A stretch of 53,466 bases of DNA, from positions 1 through 53,466 of the forward strand of contig JAFUFD010000087.1 in NCBI GenBank assembly GCA_017470055.1, in the 5' to 3' direction. The stretch comes from Prevotella sp. Lineage in GTDB: Bacteria; Bacteroidota; Bacteroidia; Bacteroidales; Bacteroidaceae. The position numbers were made by a program, and so were the translations under genes. The notes beneath the pieces are model-generated. The model was not told where the DNA came from. It made no database searches and saw only the letters and a program-made list of their open reading frames with translations. Shown here piece after piece: positions 19,197 to 25,961 of this stretch. How positions within the stretch are numbered: position 1 is the stretch's first letter; each line of letters starts with the position of its first letter.

Positions 19197-19238
19197 TCAT
19201 TATTTCATTTCGTCACACAATCCAGAAAGTGAAGATTG

Positions 19239-19724
19239 TCAGATAACAATCTCAAATGGGTCCTGCTTCATCAAATCATAGAAAGCATCCCTTAGTTGAT
19301 TGCCAAATGGATTATTTTGCAAGAAATATATTGAGGCAAATAAATGATAATCACCTTTATGGGCAGCAGCGTCATATTTGGTTATTGACTCATCGGCATA
19401 TTGCTCATACCATCGGTCAAACAAATTTCGACGTTTTTTCTCTTTACCATCTGTGTTATCGCATACCATTATCATGGCATTTTCATCGTTTTGGAAGAAA
19501 TTCCTCAGAATCTTAATTACAGTAAGCACTATTCTCACATCCATCGGATGAGGACGTTTCTCTTCTGGCTCGATATTAAGTGAATAGGTGATGGCGTACT
19601 GAGGGCAAAAGTCAGGTAGAGGTAGAAAATATATATTATAGACTATACCATCTCTATTGACAAACGTATAAAACGTATCGTCAACTTTCGAATACTCATA
19701 GGGGAGTAGCGAGTTTGAATCCAT
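19239..19724 (-). CDS. DUF6169-like protein
   Basis: A 161-aa soluble protein. FYTFVNRDGIVYNIYFLPLP near the start, MDVRIVLTVIKILRNFF in the middle and MIMVCDNTDGKEKKRRNLFDRWY resemble what I remember as DUF6169, a small Bacteroidota family without known activity; the assignment is from memory. Basic KEKKRR followed by a tryptophan-bearing helix stands out, but no catalytic site is evident. It overlaps the preceding 50-aa gene by 29 bp, so the two must be made together. Its AT-richness contrasts with the giant gene downstream. A toxin-antitoxin-like role is speculation based on gene order. Confidence 0.65.
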   Translation of the reverse strand: MDSNSLLPYEYSKVDDTFYTFVNRDGIVYNIYFLPLPDFCPQYAITYSLNIEPEEKRPHPMDVRIVLTVIKILRNFFQNDENAMIMVCDNTDGKEKKRRNLFDRWYEQYADESITKYDAAAHKGDYHLFASIYFLQNNPFGNQLRDAFYDLMKQDPFEIVI

Positions 19725-19848
19725 AATACTCTGCCGTTTTCTTCATATCCTCACTGGTGCCTCCATTCTGGATGCACTCACGCATTCCCTGCTTACAGTC
19801 CAAAATTTGGCGAAGCATGTTCTTAGGCCGCTTATATTCTTTCTCCAT
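19696..19848 (-). CDS. 50-aa protein paired with the DUF6169-like gene
   Basis: The frame is open to 20049, but the true start is taken as ATG 19848: GGAG lies 4 bp before it, a strong ribosome site for this phylum, and a consensus promoter lies just upstream at 19877-19908. The product, starting MEKEYKRPKNMLRQI and ending KKTAEYYGFKLATPL, is basic and probably two or three helices. I do not recognise the family. Its last 29 bp overlap the DUF6169-like gene in another frame, so the downstream gene's start lies within it. Confidence 0.7.
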   Translation of the reverse strand: MEKEYKRPKNMLRQILDCKQGMRECIQNGGTSEDMKKTAEYYGFKLATPL

Positions 19849-19876
19849 AACTCCTTTGCTTTTCAAATTCACGCTG

Positions 19877-19908
19877 CAAATATACGAAGGAATATTGAAT
19901 GTGCCAAA
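19877..19908 (-). promoter_or_regulatory. Promoter of the 50-aa/DUF6169-like pair
   Basis: Minus strand: TTTG (19908-19905), 20 bp, TATATTTG (19884-19877). This matches the Bacteroidota consensus and predicts transcription from about 19870. Confidence 0.8.
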
Positions 19909-19948
19909 TTTTTTGGGGGAAGATTCACGCTCAATAGCGGAAGAAATG

Positions 19949-20080
19949 CTATTCCCTATATGGAAACAAGGAGTTTCCTGCGTGGGAACTGGGAGTTTCC
20001 TACGTGGGAACTGAGAGTTTCCTACGTGGGAACTGGGAGTTTCCTGCATGGGAACTGATAGTTCCCTACGTGGGAATTCT
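19949..20080. repeat. Six tandem 22-bp palindromic units
   Basis: Units begin at 19949 (degenerate), 19971, 19993, 20015, 20037 and 20059. The core reads GTTTCCTACGTGGGAAC, with arms GTTYCC/GGGAAC around TACGT. Units 2-5 differ at only a few positions. The array begins at the stop codon of the Fic gene and ends about 40 bp before the promoter of the next pair. It could form up to six small hairpins in RNA, or be a variable-number repeat. Confidence 0.9.
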
Positions 20081-21161
20081 ATCCTTGTGCGTTGGTAATG
20101 GTCACATGCCAGCGACCAATAGACCCTTTATCACGCATGATATAGCCTTTCTCCACCAGAGAGTTTATCGTCTTCTGCACAGAGACACGGCTGATGCCTG
20201 CTCTCTCCGCCAACTGCGTCACTGGAATGTCGGGATCCTCCTTCATGGCATGAAGGATGACGCTGACAGTAGGACTCTGGAATGTGATATGCTCACCATC
20301 AAACCACCAAGAATCAGTATCGTGGTCATTTAGGAAATCGATGTCACCCTGTACCTCACTGATTATCATCTTCGTGAAGTACTCATGGAATGGCTTGATA
20401 GCCTCTAACGAGGCATGAGCCCCCAAATGAGGTGCTGCACCCACACGAAGGTCTGCCTGATGCAGTGCCTCCAAGTAATCCTTCTTTTTCCGAGCACGCA
20501 CCACTATCATCGGGTAGTCATGGCGTGACAGGATATAGTTTACCAAGAGGCGGGCTATGCGTCCATTACCATCCTCAAAGGGGTGGATGCGGATATAGCG
20601 GTAGTGGAACAAGATGGCAAGATCGACAGGGTGCATCTCTCCACGCTGCTCCTCCTCGTTATACCATCTGATGAGGTCAGCCATCAAGGCTGGTGTCTCC
20701 TCAGGGAAGGCATAGTCGAAGCGATCACCATAACGGGTGATGACGGAGTTAGGACGAGTCTTATACTGTCCGGCATGGATGGTAAAGGAGGTGTAAGCAC
20801 CGCCTTTCAACTTGCGATACTCCTCATAGTCCTCACGCAGCAACGTCTTATGGAGTTGGCGGATGAAAGTCTCTGTCAGAGGATAGTCCTCGACTTTCGC
20901 CTCCTCCTGCATCATCATCATTCCCACGTTCGAGGCTTTCATCTCCTCAAAGTCACGTATAGGAGCCTCACCAACCACATGTCCGAAGAGCAACAACAAC
21001 TCTGTCTGTCCATACGTCAAGGTATTACCCTCGATATGGTTGGAGTTGTAGTTGAAGTCGATGGTGAACTTGCGGCTAAGCCGCTCTGTGTCTCGCTGAC
21101 TGAGTGGCTGTAATGCCTTCCACAGGTCATAGACAGCCTGCAATTTGTTCTTTGTTGCCAT
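20079..21161 (-). CDS. Fic-domain protein with N-terminal inhibitory motif and C-terminal winged helix
   Basis: A 360-aa Fic protein, probably adding AMP to a target protein hydroxyl. The catalytic loop HPFEDGNGRIAR is intact at residues 193-204. The motif SNHIEG at residues 40-45 fits the (S/T)xxxE(G/N) inhibitory helix placed N-terminally, so it is a self-inhibited (class II) member: Glu44 would contact the second arginine of the active loop. The last 80 residues (VTQLAERAGISRVSVQKTINSLVEKGYI) form a winged helix-turn-helix, so it may bind DNA, perhaps near its own promoter. This architecture is common in Bacteroidota; the targets are usually unknown. Confidence 0.93.
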   Translation of the reverse strand: MATKNKLQAVYDLWKALQPLSQRDTERLSRKFTIDFNYNSNHIEGNTLTYGQTELLLLFGHVVGEAPIRDFEEMKASNVGMMMMQEEAKVEDYPLTETFIRQLHKTLLREDYEEYRKLKGGAYTSFTIHAGQYKTRPNSVITRYGDRFDYAFPEETPALMADLIRWYNEEEQRGEMHPVDLAILFHYRYIRIHPFEDGNGRIARLLVNYILSRHDYPMIVVRARKKKDYLEALHQADLRVGAAPHLGAHASLEAIKPFHEYFTKMIISEVQGDIDFLNDHDTDSWWFDGEHITFQSPTVSVILHAMKEDPDIPVTQLAERAGISRVSVQKTINSLVEKGYIMRDKGSIGRWHVTITNAQG

Positions 21162-21196
21162 TGTAGTTTCCTTTCTGCATTTTTACTAATGCGCTG

Positions 21197-21228
21197 CAAA
21201 GGTAACAAAAATTAACGAAACTGCCAAA
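21197..21228 (-). promoter_or_regulatory. Promoter of the Fic gene
   Basis: Minus strand: TTTG (21228-21225), 20 bp, TACCTTTG (21204-21197). Full consensus; transcription would start near 21191, about 30 nt before the ATG. Confidence 0.85.
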
Positions 21229-21244
21229 TATTTAACCCAAAAAA

Positions 21245-21261
21245 GGTTATCAGTGATAACC
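21245..21261. promoter_or_regulatory. Perfect 17-bp palindrome, possible operator of the Fic gene
   Basis: GGTTATCA-G-TGATAACC is a perfect inverted repeat ending 16 bp upstream of the Fic promoter's -33 box. A second arm pair (AACCC/GGGTT) follows at 21258-21275. The Fic protein has a DNA-binding domain, so self-regulation is possible but unproved. Confidence 0.5.
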
Positions 21262-21329
21262 CCCTCGCAAGGGTTACATTTGCCAAATGACCAGCCTCTA
21301 TGCAGTTCTGGATTGTGTATCAGTATTTC

Positions 21330-21535
21330 AAAGATCGCGCAAGCCGAATGCAAAGGCGAAAACTTGTTTTCAGACTTTGCTGAGGCGAAGCCGATTTTCG
21401 AGTCGTAGGCTCAAAGATCGCAGCGAGTGAAGAGTCAAACCTGTTTGAACTCTTCCGAGCGCCACAGTTTTTCGAGCCGTAGGCTCAGAGAGCGCGCGAG
21501 CCGTAGGCTCAGAGAGCGCAGCGAGGCGAAGCCTC
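21330..21535. repeat. Hairpin-rich intergenic repeat block
   Basis: This gene-free stretch contains a 24-bp unit, GAGCCGTAGGCTC plus AGAGAGCGC, at 21474 and 21498, with a diverged copy at 21400 (GAGTCGTAGGCTC). It also has the short palindrome GAGGCGAAGCCTC (21523-21535) and a hairpin AAGAGTCAAAC/GTTTGAACTCTT (21430-21454) with the same bulged-A layout as the repeat at 1-148. GAGGCGAAGCCTC lies 2 bp after the stop of fimbrial operon I and might help end its transcript, although no T run follows. Confidence 0.75.
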
Positions 21536-21537
21536 TA

Positions 21538-23415
21538 TCAATAGCCATGGGTATGGCGCACACGGGGTGTGCCTTCCAAACCACGGCTGTATAGCATCTG
21601 GTCTGTATCGAGAATCATATAGAGTCGATAGGTCATCTGTCGGGCAGCACTCATCTCCTCCTTGTAGAGGTAGATGGAGAACTCATGGTAAACCTTGCGG
21701 TCTGCTGACAAAGCACTTCCTGGGTCAGCCACATAGCCAAGGATAAAGGGATAGTAATGTGCTGACGCTGTAGGATCCCATAACGGGCGGTCAGTATAGT
21801 TGTTGGTATACCACTTGGGTTCACCACCAACCTCATCACCATCAATCGGATCCCATGCGGCATAGCCTTTACGATAGAAAGCAGGATCCTCACTCTCGTT
21901 GACATACGCTGTTGCCTTCGTGGCATCCATCCAAGAGCCCCAAGAGTCTGTGAAACTGTCATTAACCAGTCCCCAAGAAGTGCTGGCATATGTACCTGTA
22001 GGTGCAGTTGCTGTAAATGGCACTACAGAAGAGTCACTGATCTTTTTCACCACAGGCAACAGATGGAAGTGTCCGTAGTCATGGAAGTTGATGGTATAGA
22101 TACCATCCTCCTCCTTCACACTTGCCGGATAAACACCAATGGCAGGGAAGTCGTATGGAATCATGTCGAGTTTATAGTCATCGAGCACGATAGGAATGAT
22201 GCGATAGTCGTTGCGGGCGATATAGTCCCACTTATTATCATCAGGTTCCGTACTACCTTTATCGTCAATCAGCACATAACGCTCCTCTGTCTCACCAGTC
22301 AACTTAATCTTCAAGAAGAAATGGTTGAAAGCATTCGTGGGCTTCACACTCTCGTTGACATAGAAGGTGAACGTCTTTGGCTTTGGAGTTTCTGCCGTAG
22401 TGCTATTTTTGATGGCACTAACAGTCTCATTAGGATAAAGTGTCAGTTCGCCTGTAGCAGGAGTTCCATTCAAGTTCGGCTGGATATCACCATGTGCATA
22501 GACGTTCATGGTATTATGTCCTGTCAGATTTGGCAACAACTTCAAGTTACCATCTGTGTTCTTCGTCAGGTCACTCAAAGTGAATGACTCTATAGTCACA
22601 TCAGCCCCCTTGTCGTTATACACCTGTAACTCTATCTTCGCCATCAGACGAACCACCACAAGTTCCACATTGTCATTGTCATTGACAGTGATGGTCTGTA
22701 CGTTGCTCATGGGAATACCTGTTGCCCCAAAACCATTATGCGTAGTCAGATTAAAATTATTGCCTGCCACGTTGACAGCAACGGCATTGGCTGCACCCTC
22801 TGTAACGGTGCTTTCGTTGAATGCAATATCAGCCAACTTATTCGGCGCATAATTATTGCCATCGGTAATGAATTCATCAATACCGCCTGCACGTCCGTTA
22901 TTAGTCACATTACCTAAAGCAGAGTTATTGTCATTATCATTGCCACCACCTGTGGCTGGTGTAGTACCATAAGAAGTTCCTGCTCCACGCAAATTACTTG
23001 CAGCACCAGTACCAGCGATACCAAGCAAGTTCATCACCACCTTAGGTGACATGTTCGCAAACGAGTAGAAGCGATAGGAGCCTGCGGCAGGCAGTTCTGC
23101 GATTTGGTCAACTTCCTGGTCTGGATCGCCACTGGGTTTGCAGGCATAAATCTTAGCAACCTTATTGTCAGAGGCATTCACGGCAACTACCGTCCATACA
23201 TTCATCATCTCTGCGTCATCGGCATTAGCAGCATCTTGCCAAGCACCACGCATGGTACCCGTGCCTGCCTGTGACACACGGAGATGTACCTGTATCTTCC
23301 CATCCGTCGGAACAGGAGTTTCCCCATTCACCGCATCGTCAGAGGAGCATGCCATCATCATAGGCAGTGCCACGGCGAGCAGGAGGGCGTATATGAGTTT
23401 GCTTCGTTTCATCAT
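21538..23415 (-). CDS. Large fimbrillin-like lipoprotein, last gene of fimbrial operon I (possible tip subunit)
   Basis: A 625-aa lipoprotein (signal ending MMMAC, lipid cysteine at 23). After the cysteine comes the fimbrillin-type first strand region GKIQVHLRVSQAGTGTMRGAW, then MNVWTVVAVNASDNKVAKIY and YRFYSFANMS, the core pattern of Mfa/FimA-like transthyretin-type domains. The rest carries threonine/asparagine-rich loops and ends with an aromatic C-terminal segment. In type V fimbriae of this phylum, large lipoproteins encoded after the anchor gene are minor or tip subunits, so that role is inferred from position and size. It starts 13 bp after the previous stop. Confidence 0.8.
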   Translation of the reverse strand: MMKRSKLIYALLLAVALPMMMACSSDDAVNGETPVPTDGKIQVHLRVSQAGTGTMRGAWQDAANADDAEMMNVWTVVAVNASDNKVAKIYACKPSGDPDQEVDQIAELPAAGSYRFYSFANMSPKVVMNLLGIAGTGAASNLRGAGTSYGTTPATGGGNDNDNNSALGNVTNNGRAGGIDEFITDGNNYAPNKLADIAFNESTVTEGAANAVAVNVAGNNFNLTTHNGFGATGIPMSNVQTITVNDNDNVELVVVRLMAKIELQVYNDKGADVTIESFTLSDLTKNTDGNLKLLPNLTGHNTMNVYAHGDIQPNLNGTPATGELTLYPNETVSAIKNSTTAETPKPKTFTFYVNESVKPTNAFNHFFLKIKLTGETEERYVLIDDKGSTEPDDNKWDYIARNDYRIIPIVLDDYKLDMIPYDFPAIGVYPASVKEEDGIYTINFHDYGHFHLLPVVKKISDSSVVPFTATAPTGTYASTSWGLVNDSFTDSWGSWMDATKATAYVNESEDPAFYRKGYAAWDPIDGDEVGGEPKWYTNNYTDRPLWDPTASAHYYPFILGYVADPGSALSADRKVYHEFSIYLYKEEMSAARQMTYRLYMILDTDQMLYSRGLEGTPRVRHTHGY

Positions 23416-23428
23416 CGTTACTTATGAT

Positions 23429-24754
23429 TTACATATATATCCAGGAGTGGGTAAACTTATCCCACACCTTCACTTTAATCGTCAAAGAAGGAGAACCGCC
23501 TTTAACAGGTGGCACCAATGTCACACGATAGATATTGTTGCGCACGATGGAGTGTGCCATCGGGTCTGTCACAGCAGGTGAAGCAGCACCAGCATTATGT
23601 TTCAAATAATAGTGGTCGTAATGGTCGACAGCAGGACTGGCACCTTCTTGCGTCTGATAATGGATGGCAAGGACGGTACCATACTTTGGTAATATCGTCT
23701 TACTCTCCGTCTCAGTCATCGGGGGAAGGGTGTTCTCCTGCAAATATGTCAGAATCATGTATTTGTGACCGTTATCTGTACCTCCTACAACCGTCTTATC
23801 CGCAGTCAGTGTGGGTGTGGTCCATCCAGTATAAGTTGGCAAATCTGTCACTGCCTCAAAAGACTTGGGGTAATAGGTCGGTGTGCCTGAGGTCGTCTTA
23901 TCAACCGTATGCGGGTCAAGCACATACTGTGACTGTGTGGGTGAAGTGCCCTCACTGCCAAAGAAGTTCAGTCCTGCCGTTGTGCCATCTGTGGAATAGT
24001 GCTTCAACAGATAAGTACCATCATTGAGCAGGTTGAAAGCCTGGATATCTTTTATGGTAACAGTACCTATCGTAGTGTTAGACTCATTCTTATAGTCATA
24101 TACAAAATTAGTAGAACCGCCCTCTGAGTCGATATCAATACGTGCAGCAAGACGCTCTACAGTAATATCGGTGGTAAAAGGATTGTCTTTTGAGCCCCTA
24201 CCGCTCGTCTTGCTTACCTCCAAGGTGGCGACACTGGTAGAGGTCATCACGAAGTGGTCAGCCTCAGCAACTGTTTTTCCTGCCCAAGGATTCTTCACCA
24301 CCATGTCAGCAATCTCAGAGAATTTCTTGCCGGTATAGTCATACGTATCGTTGACCACGGCAAGTACATAATAAGTAAGGTAATCGGTTGTCAGGCGATA
24401 AGGCTCTCTCAACTCATAAGTATTATCGCCATTATCCTTCAACTCATAGTCGTTGAAGTACAGCACTTTCTTCACTACAGCGTCCTTGTTGGCAGCAGCG
24501 GATATATCCTTGTCGAAGAGAAGCAGGGTGACACTATACACCTTGTTCTCTTTATTGATGCCGACTTCTCGTCCATCACCATCCTCACCTCCTGCTGGTG
24601 TGCCACGCATCCCAGAAGGATTGGTCGAGATACCAATACGCACTTGGACAAACGCCTGATCGCTGTCCACTCTCTGTCCATCGTCATCGGAGCAGGAGAA
24701 GAGCATCAGGCAGAAGCCTGTGAGAAGTAAAAATGTCAGTCGGCGAAGTGTCAT
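23429..24754 (-). CDS. Mfa1-like fimbrillin lipoprotein (minor subunit)
   Basis: A 441-aa lipoprotein (LMLFSC, lipid cysteine at 21). Fimbrillin hallmarks are AFVQVRIGISTNPSGMRG after the signal, VYSVTLLLFDKD, YYVLAVVNDT, ITVERLAARIDI in the middle and IVRNNIYRVTL near the end, followed by the last strand LTIKVKVWDKFTHSWIYM. This is the two-domain layout of Mfa1-type subunits, processed by a gingipain-like protease in Porphyromonas so that the freed groove accepts the next subunit's strand. Position after the anchor suggests a minor subunit. The start follows the anchor stop by 33 bp. Confidence 0.85.
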   Translation of the reverse strand: MTLRRLTFLLLTGFCLMLFSCSDDDGQRVDSDQAFVQVRIGISTNPSGMRGTPAGGEDGDGREVGINKENKVYSVTLLLFDKDISAAANKDAVVKKVLYFNDYELKDNGDNTYELREPYRLTTDYLTYYVLAVVNDTYDYTGKKFSEIADMVVKNPWAGKTVAEADHFVMTSTSVATLEVSKTSGRGSKDNPFTTDITVERLAARIDIDSEGGSTNFVYDYKNESNTTIGTVTIKDIQAFNLLNDGTYLLKHYSTDGTTAGLNFFGSEGTSPTQSQYVLDPHTVDKTTSGTPTYYPKSFEAVTDLPTYTGWTTPTLTADKTVVGGTDNGHKYMILTYLQENTLPPMTETESKTILPKYGTVLAIHYQTQEGASPAVDHYDHYYLKHNAGAASPAVTDPMAHSIVRNNIYRVTLVPPVKGGSPSLTIKVKVWDKFTHSWIYM

Positions 24755-24787
24755 GCTTCTATATATATTAATAAGGTGTATGTTTTC

Positions 24788-25867
24788 TTATTTCAGGTTC
24801 ACGTTCTGGATACGATGCGTCCATGAGAGCACGTTGATGCGCACCTCGGCATACTGCCAGACATCATTCTTGATGAAGAAGTCCAGATAGTAGTCGTACG
24901 AACGGTCAAGATATTCCTGACGGCTATAGGCATAAGCGTCATAGGCGTTACGCCCTTGCGCCAGTGCGTCAGTCAGGTTGATAGCAGCCACCTCGTCACC
25001 CGTCTCTTTGTTACGGATAATCAGTGTGGCGTTCTTGTCGGGATCCTCCGACCATATCAGTCGGTTGAAGGTCAGTCCTGCATGAGCCGTAGCCTCCGTC
25101 ACTGTCCCGGCGGAATTAGTGGCATAAGTGTTCCATTTGTGGAACGGGGTATATACGAGGTCGTCGTCTGGCAACAGATTGTTGTTATAGGCGAGACGAC
25201 CGTTATTGTCCACGATAAAGTAGTCGAAGTCGCCCGTGTCTATATCGGCACGTTTGTCCTCGTCAAGGTTATGCAGCGATACGGTGAGCATCTTGGTGTC
25301 ACGAACCATGGAGATATGGGCGACAGACTTTCCGTTATTTCTTACCTGAATAGGCTCGGCACCCGTCATTCCATGCCATAGGGTATCAAGTGGAGCCACA
25401 TTGCTGACCATCGGGTTAGCACCTCCCACAGGGTCCTCACGGTCGAGGGTGACCTTCAGGTTCTGGTTGTCGTCACCAGTGGCAAGTGTCGCACGGCGAT
25501 ATTTTGCGCCAGGGGTGGTCAGTGTCTCGTCATAACTCTTCTGATTGGCGAGCGCAATGAGACGATAATTACCGTCTGGCAGGTCGAGAATCTGCATGGC
25601 ATGCACATACTCGCCGTCCAGCATACGTCCCATGGCAGGGATGTCGTTGTCTTCGTAACTACGTACGAAGCGACCATTGCTGTCGAATACATACAGCGTC
25701 ACCCCTCCGACGTGGTCACCAAACATATCGGAGCGCTGCAGGTTATAGTCGTACTTGAAGGTGACGAAGAGACCGCAGTTCGTCAAATCCTCGTCCTCTT
25801 TCATCATGTCGCAACTGGAAAGCATTGCGAGTGATACAAGTGCCAAAAACAGATTTCTAAGTTTCAT
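24788..25867 (-). CDS. FimB/Mfa2-family fimbrial anchor lipoprotein
   Basis: A 359-aa lipoprotein (AMLSSC, lipid cysteine at 19). The opening LTNCGLFVTFKYDYNLQR, then GGVTLYVFDSNGRFVRSYED and LPDGNYRLIALAN, is characteristic of the FimB/Mfa2 family. These stay lipid-bound in the outer membrane, anchor the fimbria and limit its length. The protein ends VRINVLSWTHRIQNVNLK, very like the end of the major subunit upstream. It lies 94 bp after the major fimbrillin gene, behind a strong hairpin (25912-25940) that probably reduces its expression relative to that subunit. Confidence 0.92.
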   Translation of the reverse strand: MKLRNLFLALVSLAMLSSCDMMKEDEDLTNCGLFVTFKYDYNLQRSDMFGDHVGGVTLYVFDSNGRFVRSYEDNDIPAMGRMLDGEYVHAMQILDLPDGNYRLIALANQKSYDETLTTPGAKYRRATLATGDDNQNLKVTLDREDPVGGANPMVSNVAPLDTLWHGMTGAEPIQVRNNGKSVAHISMVRDTKMLTVSLHNLDEDKRADIDTGDFDYFIVDNNGRLAYNNNLLPDDDLVYTPFHKWNTYATNSAGTVTEATAHAGLTFNRLIWSEDPDKNATLIIRNKETGDEVAAINLTDALAQGRNAYDAYAYSRQEYLDRSYDYYLDFFIKNDVWQYAEVRINVLSWTHRIQNVNLK

Positions 25868-25911
25868 ACGTTGTTGTTATTCGTCAGCAAATTATTATTT
25901 TGTTTTGTAAA

Positions 25912-25940
25912 GCGACCGCCCCGCCTTTCGAGGCGGTCGC
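25912..25940 (-). terminator. Hairpin between fimbrillin and anchor genes (partial terminator)
   Basis: A 9-bp perfect stem GCGACCGCC/GGCGGTCGC with an 11-nt loop; on the minus strand it is followed only by TTTACAAAACAAA, a weak T tract. It lies 22 bp after the major subunit's stop. Probably attenuates or protects mRNA ends so that anchor output is lower than that of the major subunit. Confidence 0.8.
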
Positions 25941-25961
25941 TGAATATAGGAATAAGTGTTA

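Noticed and set aside
19696-20049. A 117-aa version of the 50-aa gene, starting inside the 22-bp repeats
   Set aside because: Its extra N-terminus translates the repeat array and crosses the promoter at 19877-19908; the internal ATG at 19848 has a good ribosome site.
19949-20080. CRISPR array
   Set aside because: The 22-bp units adjoin directly, with no unique spacers, and no cas1 or effector genes are near. VapD is only Cas2-like in fold.
20079-21161. Doc-type toxin
   Set aside because: The protein is 360 aa with its own inhibitory motif and winged helix; Doc toxins are about 125 aa and need a separate antitoxin.
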